In this document: one piece after another, positions 10,517 to 21,940 of the stretch
How the letters are laid out: every line of letters begins with the position of its first letter
Position numbering within the stretch: position 1 is the first letter of the stretch
Origin: Blasia pusilla
Taxonomy: Eukaryota; Marchantiophyta; Marchantiopsida; Blasiales
Reading direction: 5' to 3'
DNA length: 64,000 nt
Assembly: GCA_050084515.1 (NCBI GenBank)
Contig: CM114273.1
Location: 11,036,001 to 11,100,000 of the forward strand
Translations under genes and position numbers: made by a program
The notes under the pieces: generated by a model
What the model was told of the DNA's origin: nothing
Database searches by the model: none
The model's input: the letters and a program-made list of their open reading frames with translations, nothing else

Positions 10517-11570
10517 ATGGGCCCTAAGTTGTCAAGAGGAGAGCGGCGCCGAATACATCAGTTCCTCAGGAGTTATAGGAGCTGGTTTGCGTTTAGCATG
10601 GAGGATTTGGGTATGCTGAAGGGATCGGGATCCGCATTGAGTTTTCGAGTGATACGCCGATCTTCCGACGATCCTACAGGTACAGTGATATGGAGAGGGC
10701 TTTGATTCAGAGTAGGAGCCAGGACTTGGTCGGAGCAGGACTAGTGGAGATGTCGCATGGGGAGTATGCATCTCCCACTATCATGCCCGCCAAGAAGGAT
10801 GTGCATGGCAACTAGACGGATAGGCGGATGTGTGGGGATTACCGACCTATCAATCGGCAGACGAAGTCCGATAGGTATGCCATGCCCATCCCTGAGGAGA
10901 TCTTTGATGCGATTGGTCACGCAAAGGTCTTCAATTCATTGGATTTGCAAGCCGGATACGGATACCATCGGCTACTTATCAGATTGGAGGACAGGCAGAA
11001 GACGGCATTTTGGGGCATCGATCCTCACGGGAAGGATTGTTTGTACCAGTGGCGGTTCTTACCATTTGGGTTAAAGAACACTCCGGCTGAGTTTTAGAGG
11101 GTCATAGATAGGATCTTGGCTGGTCTGGATTTTGCTAGGTGTTATATTGATGACATCGTAGTCTTTAGCGCCACGGTTGAGCAGCATCTAGAGGAGGTGT
11201 TTCCACGATTGCAATTATATGGGCCAAAGCTACATCCAGGAAGTGCAAGTTCTTCTACGACCAGATTGAGTACTTGGATCATACGATACACCCAGAGGGC
11301 CTTGGTGTTCAGCAGACGAAGGTAGAGGCTATCTCACGTATTCCACGCCCTACAGATGTGAGCCTTGTTCGCCCATTCATGGGATTGGCGAACTTCTATC
11401 AGCGATACGTCAAGGGATTCAGTTTGATTGTGAAGCCGATCATCTTGCTGACCAAGGTGGATCATGAGTGGCACTGGGGGGATGAGCAGGAGCGAGCATT
11501 TCAGTTGCTCAAGGACAAATTGATGTCCGCGCCCATCTTGAGGAGACCGATCAGGGGACGTCCTTTCTAG
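10517..11570 (+). pseudogene. Gypsy reverse transcriptase, broken
   Basis: The N-terminus (LSRGERRRIHQFL, FAFSMEDLGMLKG) lies in the frame from 10517. After a frameshift come GLVEMSHGEYASPTIMPAKKD, RMCGDYRPINRQT, FNSLDLQAGYGYHRLLI, FLPFGLKNTPAEF and the catalytic CYIDDIVVFS (about 11140-11169), then MGLANFYQRYVKGFS and the RNase H tether. The catalytic YIDD is intact. In-frame TAG stops lie at 10813-10815, 11095-11097 and 11568-11570, and there is a frameshift near 11230. These stops sit where related elements have Trp or Gln. Confidence 0.9.
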
Positions 11571-11873
11571 TTGCACACAGATTGGAGCATGTTGGGGCTT
11601 GGAGCGGTGCTCACCCAGCATGATGATGAGGGTAGAGAGTTCATGGTGGCTTACGCTAGCCGCTCCAACAACGTTGCAGAGGCAAAGTACAACTCTAATG
11701 AGGGTGAGTGCTTGGCTACGGTGTGGACTGTCGCGCATTTCACGTGTTACTTATTCGGAAACCCCTTTACCATCAGCATTGATCATCAACCACTAAAGTG
11801 GTTGATGGAGTTAGACAAGCTTACAGGGAAGCTTGCGAGATGGGCTCTTGGAGACTTCGATGGCGAGGTCTAG
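11571..11873 (+). pseudogene. Gypsy RNase H
   Basis: LHTDWSMLGLGAVLTQ carries the first catalytic Asp, YNSNEGECLATVW the Glu, and FTISIDHQPLKWL the next Asp. This is the RNase H that follows RT in Gypsy Pol and degrades the RNA of the RNA-DNA hybrid. A TAG at 11568-11570 cuts it off from RT and another at 11871-11873 ends it. Confidence 0.88.
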
Positions 11874-11979
11874 TGGAGAGTCCTTGGATCCCGAGGCCAA
11901 TGAGGAGACGACAAGTGGCTGAGATATTCATGATGATGGAGTAGTCTTAGAGTATCTTCGTACTGGCAGCGTTGCGAGC

Positions 11980-13215
11980 ACTATGGATGCTAGAGAGCGG
12001 GATCGGATCCTACAGCGGGCCAGACGGTTCCGTTGGGAGGGGACACATGTTTTGAGGGTTTGGGAGGATGGCAGAGTACGCGTAGTGCCGCATCCTTTGC
12101 AGAGAGCACGACTAGTGTAGCATGCCTACGAGGAGTTGGGTCACTTTGGGGTGAAGCGGACAAACAACTTGCTCCAGATTCAGTATTGGTGGCGAGGCAT
12201 GCAGACTGATGTTCAACAGTTTGTTGCCAGATGCATGGTCTGTGATCGGGTCCGAGCATTGTTCAATGCTCCGACTCCACAATTGCATCCATTACCGATC
12301 ATGGGCTTAGGATATAGATGGAGTTTGGATTTTGTAGGACCTTTGCATTTGACAAAGCGTCATAATCGTTATGTGTTGGTGATGGTCGAGCACTTCTCAA
12401 AGTGGATTGAGTTGGTTGCATTGCGTGACAAAGCGAGTGAGGGAGTAGCTTATGCCTTCCTTGATAGAGTGTTGAGTCATTATGGCGCACTGACTGAGGT
12501 GTTGACAGACCAGGGTACCGAGTTTCAAGGTGAGTTCCATGCCTTGTGTGATTAGGCGCTGATCGACCACCGCACGACTTCGCGAGATCATCCCGAGGCG
12601 GATGGATTAGCGGAGAGAGTTTGCAGACGGTGAAGAGGGGTTTACGCAAGTATGGCTTGCAGAGAGGGCATCTAGGAGATTGGGACCTCTAGTTGCCATG
12701 GTTGGCGATGGGATGCAGATTCAGCAGGCAGGCATCCTTAGCGTCTTTTTCTGCATCCCATCGTAGAAAATCTGGCTCTCGGCCATAAACCTACGGCCAT
12801 TCGTCGAGATGTTGGTGAGGTGCTGGACCTTGATGACCTAGATGTATGGCTGCGAGCATGTTCTCAGAGGGCTGAGTTGTTTTGGAGAGTGATGCCCGTG
12901 GCGTTCGAGAACTTGGCGATTGCCCAGCATCGAGATACGTTGAGGTATGCAACTATTCGGGGTGGTGGTTATCGACCAACTATCCGGAGGTTTCATCAAG
13001 GAGATTATGTCTACTTGCAGCAGACGGCACCGACGACGTTGGATGTGACTGCAGTGCGCACTATCCTTAGAGTGTGTGACGTTTTGCCATCCGGTGTTCT
13101 CTTGCTGGAGGGACGCGATGGTATGGTATGGAAGGACCATGTGCGGAATTGTGCGCCATATCACCTTCCTAACATTGATGGTACAGTAGATCCGAGCTTA
13201 GTAGTAGTTCCTACA
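11980..13215 (+). pseudogene. Gypsy integrase with C-terminal module, broken
   Basis: The HHCC zinc region runs through a TAG at 12118-12120 into AYEELGHFGVKRT and CMVCDR. The DDE core shows SLDFVGPL (first Asp), LTDQGTEFQGEF (second Asp) and, beyond a TAG at 12553-12555, HPEADGLAERV (Glu). After a frameshift near 12610 come KRGLRKYGLQRG and LPWLAMG, with a TAG at 12690-12692. The frame 12820-13251 holds the C-terminal module, with FHQGDYVYLQQ and a GPY-like region (ILRVCDVLPSGVLLLEGRDG). It inserts element DNA into chromosomes. The SH3-like tail is followed directly by a PHD finger, not a chromodomain. Confidence 0.88.
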
Positions 13216-13363
13216 GGCTTGCGTTGTATGTTGTGTGGTTCGCCCGGGTAGTGCTACGATGCTAGTCTGTGATGGATGTTCGAGAGGTTGGCATATGGCA
13301 TGTCTGACGCCACCTCTCACTAGGGTTCCTCGGGGACGATGGATGTATCCCAGATGTACATAG
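13216..13363 (+). pseudogene. PHD-type zinc finger at the integrase C-terminus
   Basis: Two frames together give a C4HC3 PHD pattern. CMLC (Cys codons 13225-13227 and 13234-13236) ends the integrase frame. One base later, in the next frame, come LVCDGC (Cys codons 13268-13270 and 13277-13279), SRGWHMAC (His and Cys) and, after 12-15 residues, GRWMYPRC before a TAG at 13361-13363. Spacings fit the PHD consensus. The seventh ligand is Tyr, not Cys (W-x-Y-P-x-C in place of W-x-C-P-x-C), a one-base change. PHD fingers commonly read histone H3 tails. By position this one would guide integration, as the chromodomain does in chromoviruses; that role is inferred. Confidence 0.78.
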
Positions 13364-13548
13364 AGGAGATACTAGGTAGGTTTCGATTCCAACTTTTGTG
13401 TGATATGGATTACAGGAAGGCGACTAACGATGGGGCCACATAAGCACCCGGCCTTTCTGCTCTTAGCGTCCTAGAGATGTATGGCGTGGTAGGTAGGGAT
13501 AGATGGCTATCTGGAGTTAGAGGGACCTAACCACCAGCTAGGGGGGCG
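13364..13548 (+). other. Gypsy 3' untranslated internal region
   Basis: I see no domain here. It ends in a purine run (AGGGGGGCGA, about 13539-13548) that looks like a polypurine tract directly before the partial LTR at 13549. Confidence 0.5.
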
Positions 13549-13676
13549 ATTGGAGATATTTTGGTACTTCTCGCCTCTATGTATGGATGCCATGAGTTAG
13601 CATGGGATTGTGTGTGTTTGTGTGTGTGTTCGATGACAACGATGTATGTTGTGTAGCGATGTGTATGCGCACGATA
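13549..13676 (+). repeat. Gypsy LTR fragment, 3' 127 bp only
   Basis: It matches positions 511-637 of the full LTR (14189-14315), sharing TATTTTGGTACTTCTCGCC and GATGCCATGAGTTAGCATGG. It ends GCGCACGATA; two bases (GC) separate it from the next LTR. Confidence 0.9.
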
Positions 13677-13678
13677 GC

Positions 13679-14315
13679 TGTCACGATTGTTAGGATATAT
13701 CGGTGGGATCTAGCAGAGCGTGTTCACAAGTAGTGGAGGATAGGCCCATGAGGTCGAGAATGACCCGCTGAGGCCCCAAGAAACCTGAGAGAGCATGTTT
13801 CCCCTTCGTTTCGGCTCATTTGGAGCCATATAGATAAACTTACTATTTCGGGTAAGTTTCCATGTCAAGGATAGTTGACTTTCTATTTTTGTAAGTGGCC
13901 CTTGACCTCCTACATCAGGTCAAGAGCCAAGGAGGTGACTTGGGAGCATAGGTTACCATAGAGAGAGCTTGGGAGAGGGGAGGGGTATACCTCAAGGAGA
14001 GAGAGCTTGAGAGCTCGTTCTCTCTTTGTTGAACCTCTTGGCATGAGGCGGCGGAACTATGGTCGCTTGTCTTGTGAGTGTAACCCAAGCCTCTCATTAG
14101 GAGAGTGGGTTTGGTTTGACATGAGAGAGAGTGCACACCTTTGAGAGCTATGGTGTGAGATGTGTAGAGAGAGATTGGATCTTACTTTATTGGAGTATTT
14201 TGGTACTTCTCGCCTCTGTGTATGGATGCCATGAGTTAGCATGGGATCGTGTGTGTTTGTGTGTGTGTTCGATGACAGCGATGTATGTTGTGTAGCGATG
14301 TGTATGCGCACGACA
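13679..14315 (+). repeat. Gypsy LTR, full length (637 bp)
   Basis: It starts TGTCACGATTG and ends GCGCACGACA. It is the reference copy for the other LTR pieces in the window (7104-7514, 13549-13676, and minus-strand copies at 17042-17812 and 45643-46284). It contains TG-rich runs near its 3' end. The open frames inside it are not genes. Confidence 0.92.
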
Positions 14316-15080
14316 TGTGAGAGTAATGAAAGTTATTCTACCTTTCTAGTATGACAAGATTGTACAAAGAGAAAAATCATTGATTCCTCATGATTACGAA
14401 TAAACATCAATTTTTCTTGAGATTTTCTTTCAAAGGCATAAATTTGAATTCACAAGTATGTGCTATTTGAATTCAAATTTCATAAAAATCTTAGTAACAT
14501 AAGTAGTAAAACTAATGTTCCAATTTGAATATAGATGCCTACATGTTATTATTATAGTATCATTTGTTTCTTCATCTTGGCATGTTCTCAAGTAAGTGAT
14601 TTGATATATCATCATAATAGCTCAACTTCATATATATCCACACATTAATTTTATGTGTATTGCCTCTCAAATTAAATTCGAACTGCCAAATGTCTCCAAG
14701 TTATTCAAACATGGAAAATTTTCCTTATATAGATTTGTAGGAAATTTCCACCCAAAGTTTATCCCTCTTGTTTTTCGCCAAAAAAGCGATGATTATTTTT
14801 ACAAGAACAAATATTGGAGATATGTTATCAGATTTTTTTGGTCAAAAATATCCATGGAAAATAGATGCCAATATTTATTTACCACAAATTTATTGAGAGA
14901 TATTCTTAAAAAATAACATATCTCTGAAGAATCTTATTCATAAATATTTCTGACTTTTTTTATACCTCTATCTTCATCTATCCAAATGCATCAAGTGACA
15001 CATGCGTAATCCTAAATTTTTAAAAAATGGGTCTAGTAAAATGTGTGTACATGTGTTTTTTTTGTGGAATAAAAGTTAAG
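14316..15080. other. AT-rich spacer
   Basis: I see no supportable feature. An open frame at 14653-14916 has no known motif. Confidence 0.45.
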
Positions 15081-16217
15081 CGCATGGACAAAGTCTTTCC
15101 AAAAGAGAGCACGAGTCCAAGCAGGTTTTCGACCAACATACAACACCATCAACCATATCTTGGCCCTACAAGTTTTATGGGAGAAATCTAAGGGCAATTG
15201 GAAAGCTTTTTTTCTTGAGGTTTCATGATTTGAAGAAAGCTTTTGATATAATTGCTTATAAGCTCTTATAATATAGGCTGCGAACCATTGGAGTTCCACA
15301 AAATCTCTTAGCTACCGTTGTCACATTGTACCAATCTGGTCGCGCCAAAATAAAAAATTCACAAACTTAAGAGATCTTGATTACTATTGGAGTCATTCAA
15401 GGTTGCCCTCTCTCCTCTCCTCTATTTGGAGTTTTCATAGATGACATTGAAAAGTGGTTGGAGGAGTGTGAAAGTGATGATGTAAAGCTTGGAGACTTTG
15501 TTATCAAAGCTTTATTGTATGCAGATGATATCACATTATTAGTATGAGATGCCAATAGTTTACAAAGATACCTCGACACTTTGGAAAGTTTTTCTACGAA
15601 GAATGAGATGGCGGTTAACATGGAGAAGTCTGAAGTCATTATAGTGGGCACAAGATCAAAGTTTTCGTTCTCTTACCAAGGTTTATAATTAGAACAAATG
15701 AAGAATTAGAAGTGTATGGCCATTGATTTCTCTCATGATTATAGTTGGGCACTTTGCCTTCAAAAGATAGTAGAAGCAAGTTACAAAGCTCTATATTCAC
15801 TTTTAAAGCTTTGCACACGCTCCATAGGGTGGATTACAGATGTGGTGACTTGGTCTACAAAGTGGAATGTGGCTAAACGGGATTGGGACTTGAAAACGAT
15901 GGCACTCCGCAAGCATCTACAGAAGTAATTTCTCAGCACTCTTTGGAGCCAATCGCGCAAAAAAATAAAATTATTAATTTCATGTTAATCTTATATATGC
16001 TTGTATATTATGAACAAGGATATTTACTTGCAGGGATCTCCACTTTCTTACGTCATTCTATTGCACGGCATAAGACATGGTCTCATAGACTATGAATTGA
16101 GGAAGGACGATGGCTCAACATTGATAGAAGTGAACAAATTTGTAAGTAATGTGACGTAGGAGGTATTGAGGATAAAGAGCATTTATTTGTTACGTGTCTT
16201 GTGTACATTGATATAAG
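15081..16217 (+). pseudogene. LINE (non-LTR) reverse transcriptase relic
   Basis: Several frames together show a LINE polymerase: QAGFRPTYNTINHILALQ (15110-15165), DLKKAFDIIAYKLL (15228-15270), GVIQGCPLSPLLFGVFIDD (15394-15450) and ALLYADDITLLV with the catalytic YADD (15511-15546), then MAVNMEKSEVI. Near 16137-16217 lies the C-terminal zinc region, ICK-stop-CDVGGIEDKEHLFVTC. The segment between RT and zinc region is shortened. Stops and frameshifts make it inactive. Confidence 0.85.
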
Positions 16218-17041
16218 GATTTTGATGTGATATGTTATAGATTGTTTCATGAAAATCTTAAGAATTGAAAAAATAAATTGTGAATATAGTTTTTATTTCT
16301 ATATTTATGCTTATAATTCTCCATCCTTAGAAAAAATACATTTCTCTTTAATTGTGGTGTCTTTACCTTCTTCTTTTTTTTCTTTGATGTCTATGATATA
16401 TGATATATGGTAAATGGTAAATAAATCAAGTTCATGGGAACCAAAGGATCAAAAGGTTAAAAAACACATCATAAGTAATAAACCGAAACAAGAAAAAACC
16501 TTCTAAGTCTTATCCAAGCCAATGTCTAAAGCACATGAGTGATGAATAAATACATTCTTAATATAACAACATAAATCATAAAGCACTTGTAGTAAAGATT
16601 ATAAATTCTCCACATCTATTTTATGAGCTTGTCTAATCTCTTCATGATAAAATATGATTTAAAATATATATCCAACTCCTTATATTTATTTTTGTTAAAA
16701 TAGAAATATATCATTTTTCCTTTTTATTTTTCTAATATAATATTTTTTCAATTATATGGGCTATTAAATGAGTATATTCATAGTCCAAAATTTATGTCCA
16801 AATTTGTTTGTGAAGACTATCCAAGAAGAAAATTTTTAAAATTTAATTCTTATTTCTTATTTCTTATCTTGGAAATTCCAAAATGGAAATGCCTCACATG
16901 AAATAATTGACTAAGAATTTTTTTGGATGAGTATTTTTGTCACTAGTTTTATTTTATAAAAGTATCATAGAATATGAAATTATTATAAATTTTAATCAAA
17001 CATATCTATTGAAATTATTGTTGTATTTGTTGCGTAGATAC
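16218..17041. other. AT-rich spacer
   Basis: Very AT-rich sequence, possibly including the tail of the LINE. I see no gene or clear repeat. Confidence 0.4.
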
Positions 17042-17812
17042 ACGTCGTTATACATCATACATCGTTGTCGTCGAAAAAACACACACAAGATCCCATGTTA
17101 ATTCATGACATCTAAACATCAAAACAATCATATACCAATATATCTCCAATTAATTAAGGTTTTCTCTCACTACGATGTCTCTCTCACTCACTCATGTCAA
17201 ACCAAACCCACTCTCCTAATGAGAAGCTCAGGTTTTAAGGTAAGGAGAACCATAGTTTTGCCGTGTCATGCCAAGAGGTTCAACAAAGAGAGATTGAGTT
17301 ACAAAGTTCTCTTTTCTTGCCCCCTTCACAGTAACTTATGCTCGCAACTCACCTTCTTGGCTCTTGACATGTTGTAAGAGGTCAAGGGCCACTTCCCAAA
17401 ATGGAGATTCAATAGTACCTCAAATAGTAAGTTGGTAACTTACCCGAAATAATAAGTTTCTTTTTATAGCTCCAAATCAGGTAAACGAAGGGAAAACTGC
17501 GTCTTAAAAAGTTCTTGTTGAGGAGCTTAGTTATGCTTGTGGTCTTATATGGGACCCAAATTTGGGGCCCTACTTTCAAGAAGAAAGGTTGGGAGCGCGT
17601 GGAGAGGGTGCAAACGATCTTTGTACAAGGAAAAATGGATGTAAGAAATCAAACTCCTTATGCTATTCTCCTTGCAGAAACATATTATTTTCATCTTGCT
17701 CTCTTAGGTTACCCTTGGCCTCAACATGTCATCCTTGACCTCATGAGACTATCCTACACTATCCTCAATATGCTCTACAAGATATTATCGATCTATCATA
17801 ATAGACGTGACA
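17042..17812 (-). repeat. Gypsy LTR, minus strand, interrupted
   Basis: Read on the minus strand it begins TGTCACGTCTATTATG at 17812 and matches the 637-bp LTR to about 17042, for example in the segments around TGCCAAGAGGTTCAACAAAG and AAACCAAACCCACTCTCC (as seen on +). It is clearly more diverged than the copies at 7104 and 13679. About 195 bp of LINE coding sequence (17501-17696) sit inside it. No Gypsy interior adjoins, so it is a solo or orphan LTR. Confidence 0.85.
17501..17696 (+). pseudogene. LINE RT C-terminal fragment inside an LTR
   Basis: The + frame reads LLRSLVMLVVLYGTQIWG, then WERVERVQTIFVQGK and TPYAILLAETYYF. This is the LYGxxxWG-VQ-TPY-LxExG pattern found after the RT domain of LINEs. 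The same segment is what the relic at 15081-16217 lacks. It has no poly(A) tail at its right junction, so it may not be an ordinary LINE insertion. Confidence 0.75.
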
Positions 17813-20800
17813 TATTATCTTCCATGGTTGGAGTTTCAAAAAAAATTACCGGGTTTTCACTATCATATATCTTTTAATCTTCATCTCTATGATTGAGTGC
17901 ATTATTTGCGCACTAAACTAATAGTGCACCTAATATGATACAATCAACTCCCAAATAAAATATTTGTTTGACAATGTTTGGATTCACTACTTCAATCATG
18001 CTTTCCTAATTACACGTCTTATCTAGTTACAGAGAAAAACCTTACCAATAATTATGTGGAATCTCACTTCCTTCATCATTTTTAACAAGGAATATTTTTT
18101 AATGAAAAAATATCAATTGATTTTTAATTTTAATCCATGGGAGAAAAAAATGGGCTTATATTTATAAAATTTTCAAATTTTTAATATTATAGATTAATGC
18201 AAGCCAGTGTGATGCACAAGCTTATATTATCTCTTATGATTCTCAAGTGCCATTTAAAAAAGAAACGAGCAAACCTATTGATTAGAAGAGAAGCAATCCC
18301 TTTGGCTGAAAATACCAAGTGTCAAGAGGAGAGGAGTTTGCAAAATAAAAGGGCACTCTCCAATAATAATATAGATTGTTGACGGTGTAGAATGCCTCTT
18401 TAAGATCTTCCCAATATGAGGAGAGGAGGAAATGGCTTTTCAATAACCATATTTCTTATCTTGAGCCTTTGAAACACTTTCCATTCTAGAGTGTTGTAGT
18501 TTAGATTCCCTCATGGTGGATGTGGTTTGACAATCATGTGTAATTTTGAGAGTGTAGTTAGACATGTGTATTATTTTTACTGCAATTTGATATGAAGAAG
18601 GTGTGAGTGAAATAGGGGGAGCTTCTTGTAGATTGGTAGATTGTCAAATTTGCTCTTTGGAGATGTTGTAGTTTGTTTCTCCTTGTTTTCGCTCTATAGG
18701 CCAATTTGGAGAAGTGTTGATACTTCTGGTAGTCTTAAAGACAACCACGTCTAGACAAATTATTGCCCTTACGATAATATTTTGATGATGACGCAATTTA
18801 AAGGTAACAATTTTTTATGAAACTTTCCTAGCAATAAATTCCTTGGAAAAAATTTCGGAAGACCATTTTACAGTGAAAGTTTCTTGATAAAAGTTTCAAG
18901 AGATTTTCATAACTTTTCTTGGCCTTTCCTTGGTTTGCTTTTGGCCTATCTTTAATTATGATATTCATGACATTATTTTATGGAATTTCCAATGATACAC
19001 CTACTCACCATGGGTTGATGGATGGATTGTAACTTGTTAGTGTTGTGCCTGTTATATTGATATGAGGATCCATATAAAAAGTCCGCAATTGATGGAGATG
19101 GTGACATACGTGCCAATGCAAAAAATGAGTCATTATCCACATAAGGGAAAATTGATTTTTTAAGGAAATTATCATATTGTATAGGTTTCTACACCACATG
19201 AAGTAGCCATATCAATTGTGTAGATGGGTGATGGTGTATGTGTTGAGGTTACCCATTTAAGTTATATCAATGCATTTTTCTCTTTTCATTGAGGATTAGG
19301 TCTAATTTGTGATAAACCTTATGGTATTGATAGGTTGTATAAGTGTGAGCAAAGTTGTGATATTCAAGTACAATTATAAGGGTATTGAATGTAGATCCTT
19401 CTAGGTGGGTATTTTTGGGTATCGGGCAATTTCTTGAGCAGGGATCTTGTTTATGACTCGGTGTTTCCATTAGCCTTTGGTGAGGTAGAAATGAATGTAG
19501 AAGCTCCTATGTGGGAAACCCAAGAAGAAATGATTAGAATCTGGATATGGGAGATGTTTGTTAAAGGCGATGTCAATATCAAACATATGTAAGGGTCCCA
19601 AAGGCCTCTACGCTTCATTTGGACTAGAATTGTAACTCCATATCTTTCTATTTTTTAAATAAATATCTCTCATGCTTCTCCTAATTTCAACTTTTCACAA
19701 ACATTCTTAATTCAGATTGATTTTGCACTCTCAATCATCAAATTATTTTTTAAGGCAAGCTCAAGAAAATAACATGAACCATCTCATCAACAACAATGTT
19801 GTTGTATCTAGACCAACACTATTTTTCATTGATGGTTAGAGTGAAATAGGAAAGATATTTTTATTTATAAATTTTCTCTCGCAAGTGTATTAACAAGGGA
19901 GATATTGCAAAGATTGGGAGAAGGTGGTACACCACACTACCTTCCTTTAGGAGAAGATACCATTGCATTACGGCTTCATATGATGAGTGAGAGCCATAAC
20001 ATAAGTAATATGATTTGGATTATCTATATTAGGGATTATCTATATTATTCTTGGAGAAAGCCTTCTTGATTTGCAAACACATGTGTATTTGACACGTGGC
20101 AACTGGACACCAAGAAGATGTTTCACATGTTATGCGAAGCAAGAAAAAAATTGAATTTGTGTGCAACATCATGAGTTCCTTTATGGCTTATATACTAGCT
20201 AAAACTCTTCAAACAAATTTTTATTTTCCATGCATGGCACGTGCACCTCTCTAGTATCATTATATATGGGAACAAAACTTGAAGTTATTATGATATCAAT
20301 TTCTTTTGGGATACAACTATTTGATTCCAAGGGGACGTTGATGAAATCAATTTTAAAGTCATATGTGAATGCACTATGGAAGTAAGAACCATCCTTTCCT
20401 ATTTCCATTTATTTCAAAAATTTAAAGTGATCTTCACCTTACTTTTTGATAATAAATGGTGTCTACAAGAGTATACAGACCTAAAATATTCCTAATGTAT
20501 TGACATGTCATATATATATCCCTTAGTATGTTATACCATCGTATTGTTTGACATTGATAATTGATGCTTATGTCACACTATTAGGGAGTATGAATGGGTC
20601 CAAAAAGATAATAAAACGACACTCAATTCTTAGTTTTTGGACTCTGCATAATAGTTCTTTATGCAAAAGTCTTGATAGGGAAGTTGTTGGTATCACGAGT
20701 AGCAAGAAATTATTAAATTGTTTTTTGATATGGTGATGATTGGTCTTATGCATACCACGAGTTGCACACTAGTGAGTTTGTATATGGACAATGTATGAAA

Positions 20801-21940
20801 AACTTTGGGCCAAATGCATCATTGTACTAATACCACCAATGGATGACCTTGTGATAAGGAATCCACATGATAGTCTATCTCACACTCATGCCTTTTATTG
20901 TGGATTGAAATGTTTGAAATACTAGTTTAATAGCTGGTGCTATGCACAAAATAATTTTAAAAAAGGAGGAAAAGAAATTTGAATGAAATGATCCTAAAAA
21001 TAAACAAGGAGAAAGTATAAATGAGAAAAAAAATTGTAGTAGGAAATCGTGATGAAACAAATCAATATCTTAATGACAAATTTTATCTTAAATAATTGTA
21101 ATAAATACCAATCTTTTGGTAAGTGTGTAATACATGTTAAATTTTTTGCTTGTGTAATGTGCATGTCCCAAACTTGGTCAAGGATTCATGAAGAGATATT
21201 TAAAATTTAACTAACGTAAGGAAGGAAAGAAAGGGAAGATATATCCGATAAGAGGCAAAGATAATTGGAGGGAAGAGAGAAAAGGGAAATTTTTCAACAT
21301 GGGGTAGATATTTTAAAATACGTTTAATTTTCAATAGGAGATGGGATCATGTCGAATTTTTAATATAGGAAGGAGAGAAATAAGAGATTAATTTACGAGG
21401 AGAAAGGGCTCCATGAGTTTTTTTTAAGAGTTCAATTTTTAATAGAAGAGGGAAAGAGACAAATTTTCAACACAAGAATGGAGCATAGAAAGTTAATTTT
21501 TAAAAAGGATAACCAGGTTTAAGCTTGATTAGGATTTTTTTGAGGTGTTTGATTTTTAATAAGAGAGAGGAGGAAAGATAGGGTTGAAGTTTCAATAAGG
21601 AAGGGTAAGAGAGGAAGAAAATTTTTTTTTTTAATAAGGGAGGGCTTCATGAAGTCGATAAGGGAGGGGATGGATGGATACATACAAAACGTGACGGTAG
21701 GGATAGACTCGCTCGATTCCTTAAAGAGTAGAGGTACCGAAATGGTAGAGATCAACATCGAGTGGATTGGTGTAGGGAAATTAGGAAGAATAAGAAGAGT
21801 GAGTGATTCTATATTTTGTCGAGAATGGAAGTTTGAAATTAGAGAGCGTTCCTACCTTTTCGTGGAGAGCCCAAACAATGATCCTTCTTGGATGGCTCGA
21901 TTAGTCCTTCCCAAGAAAATACTAGTACTTCAAAAAACAT
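17813..21940. other. Long AT-rich intergenic region with decayed repeats
   Basis: No gene could be supported. Short frames (18197-18382, 20548-20736 and others) have no known motif. Parts of 19880-20420 resemble segments near 44160-44310 and 48590-48850, so a dispersed element has probably decayed here. Purine-rich, poorly repeated sequence occupies 21290-21670. Confidence 0.45.
21290..21670 (+). repeat. Purine-rich degenerate motif array
   Basis: A motif close to TTTTTAATA followed by a run of A and G (RRGAGGGA-like) recurs at about 21356, 21435, 21554 and 21628 with spacing of roughly 75-120 bp. Between the copies the + strand is mainly purine. It looks like a decayed tandem repeat, not coding sequence. 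Confidence 0.45.

Larger units (their letters stand above)
7104..14315 (+). mobile_element. Ty3/Gypsy element with methyltransferase and PHD domains, degenerate
   Basis: The domain order is truncated Gag with two zinc knuckles (to about 8350), protease (about 8560-9180), cytosine-5 DNA methyltransferase (about 9600-10440), reverse transcriptase (10517-11570), RNase H (11571-11873), integrase (about 11980-13215) and PHD finger (about 13216-13363). RT-RH-IN order is typical of Gypsy. The coding part is markedly richer in G+C than its flanks. All parts are broken by stops and frameshifts. On the left the LTR stops after 411 bp and runs into the middle of Gag, so the LTR end, primer site and capsid are deleted. 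On the right an LTR tail (13549-13676) precedes a full LTR (13679-14315). No target-site duplication is evident (gtatg left, tgtga right), in line with rearrangement. Confidence 0.9.
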
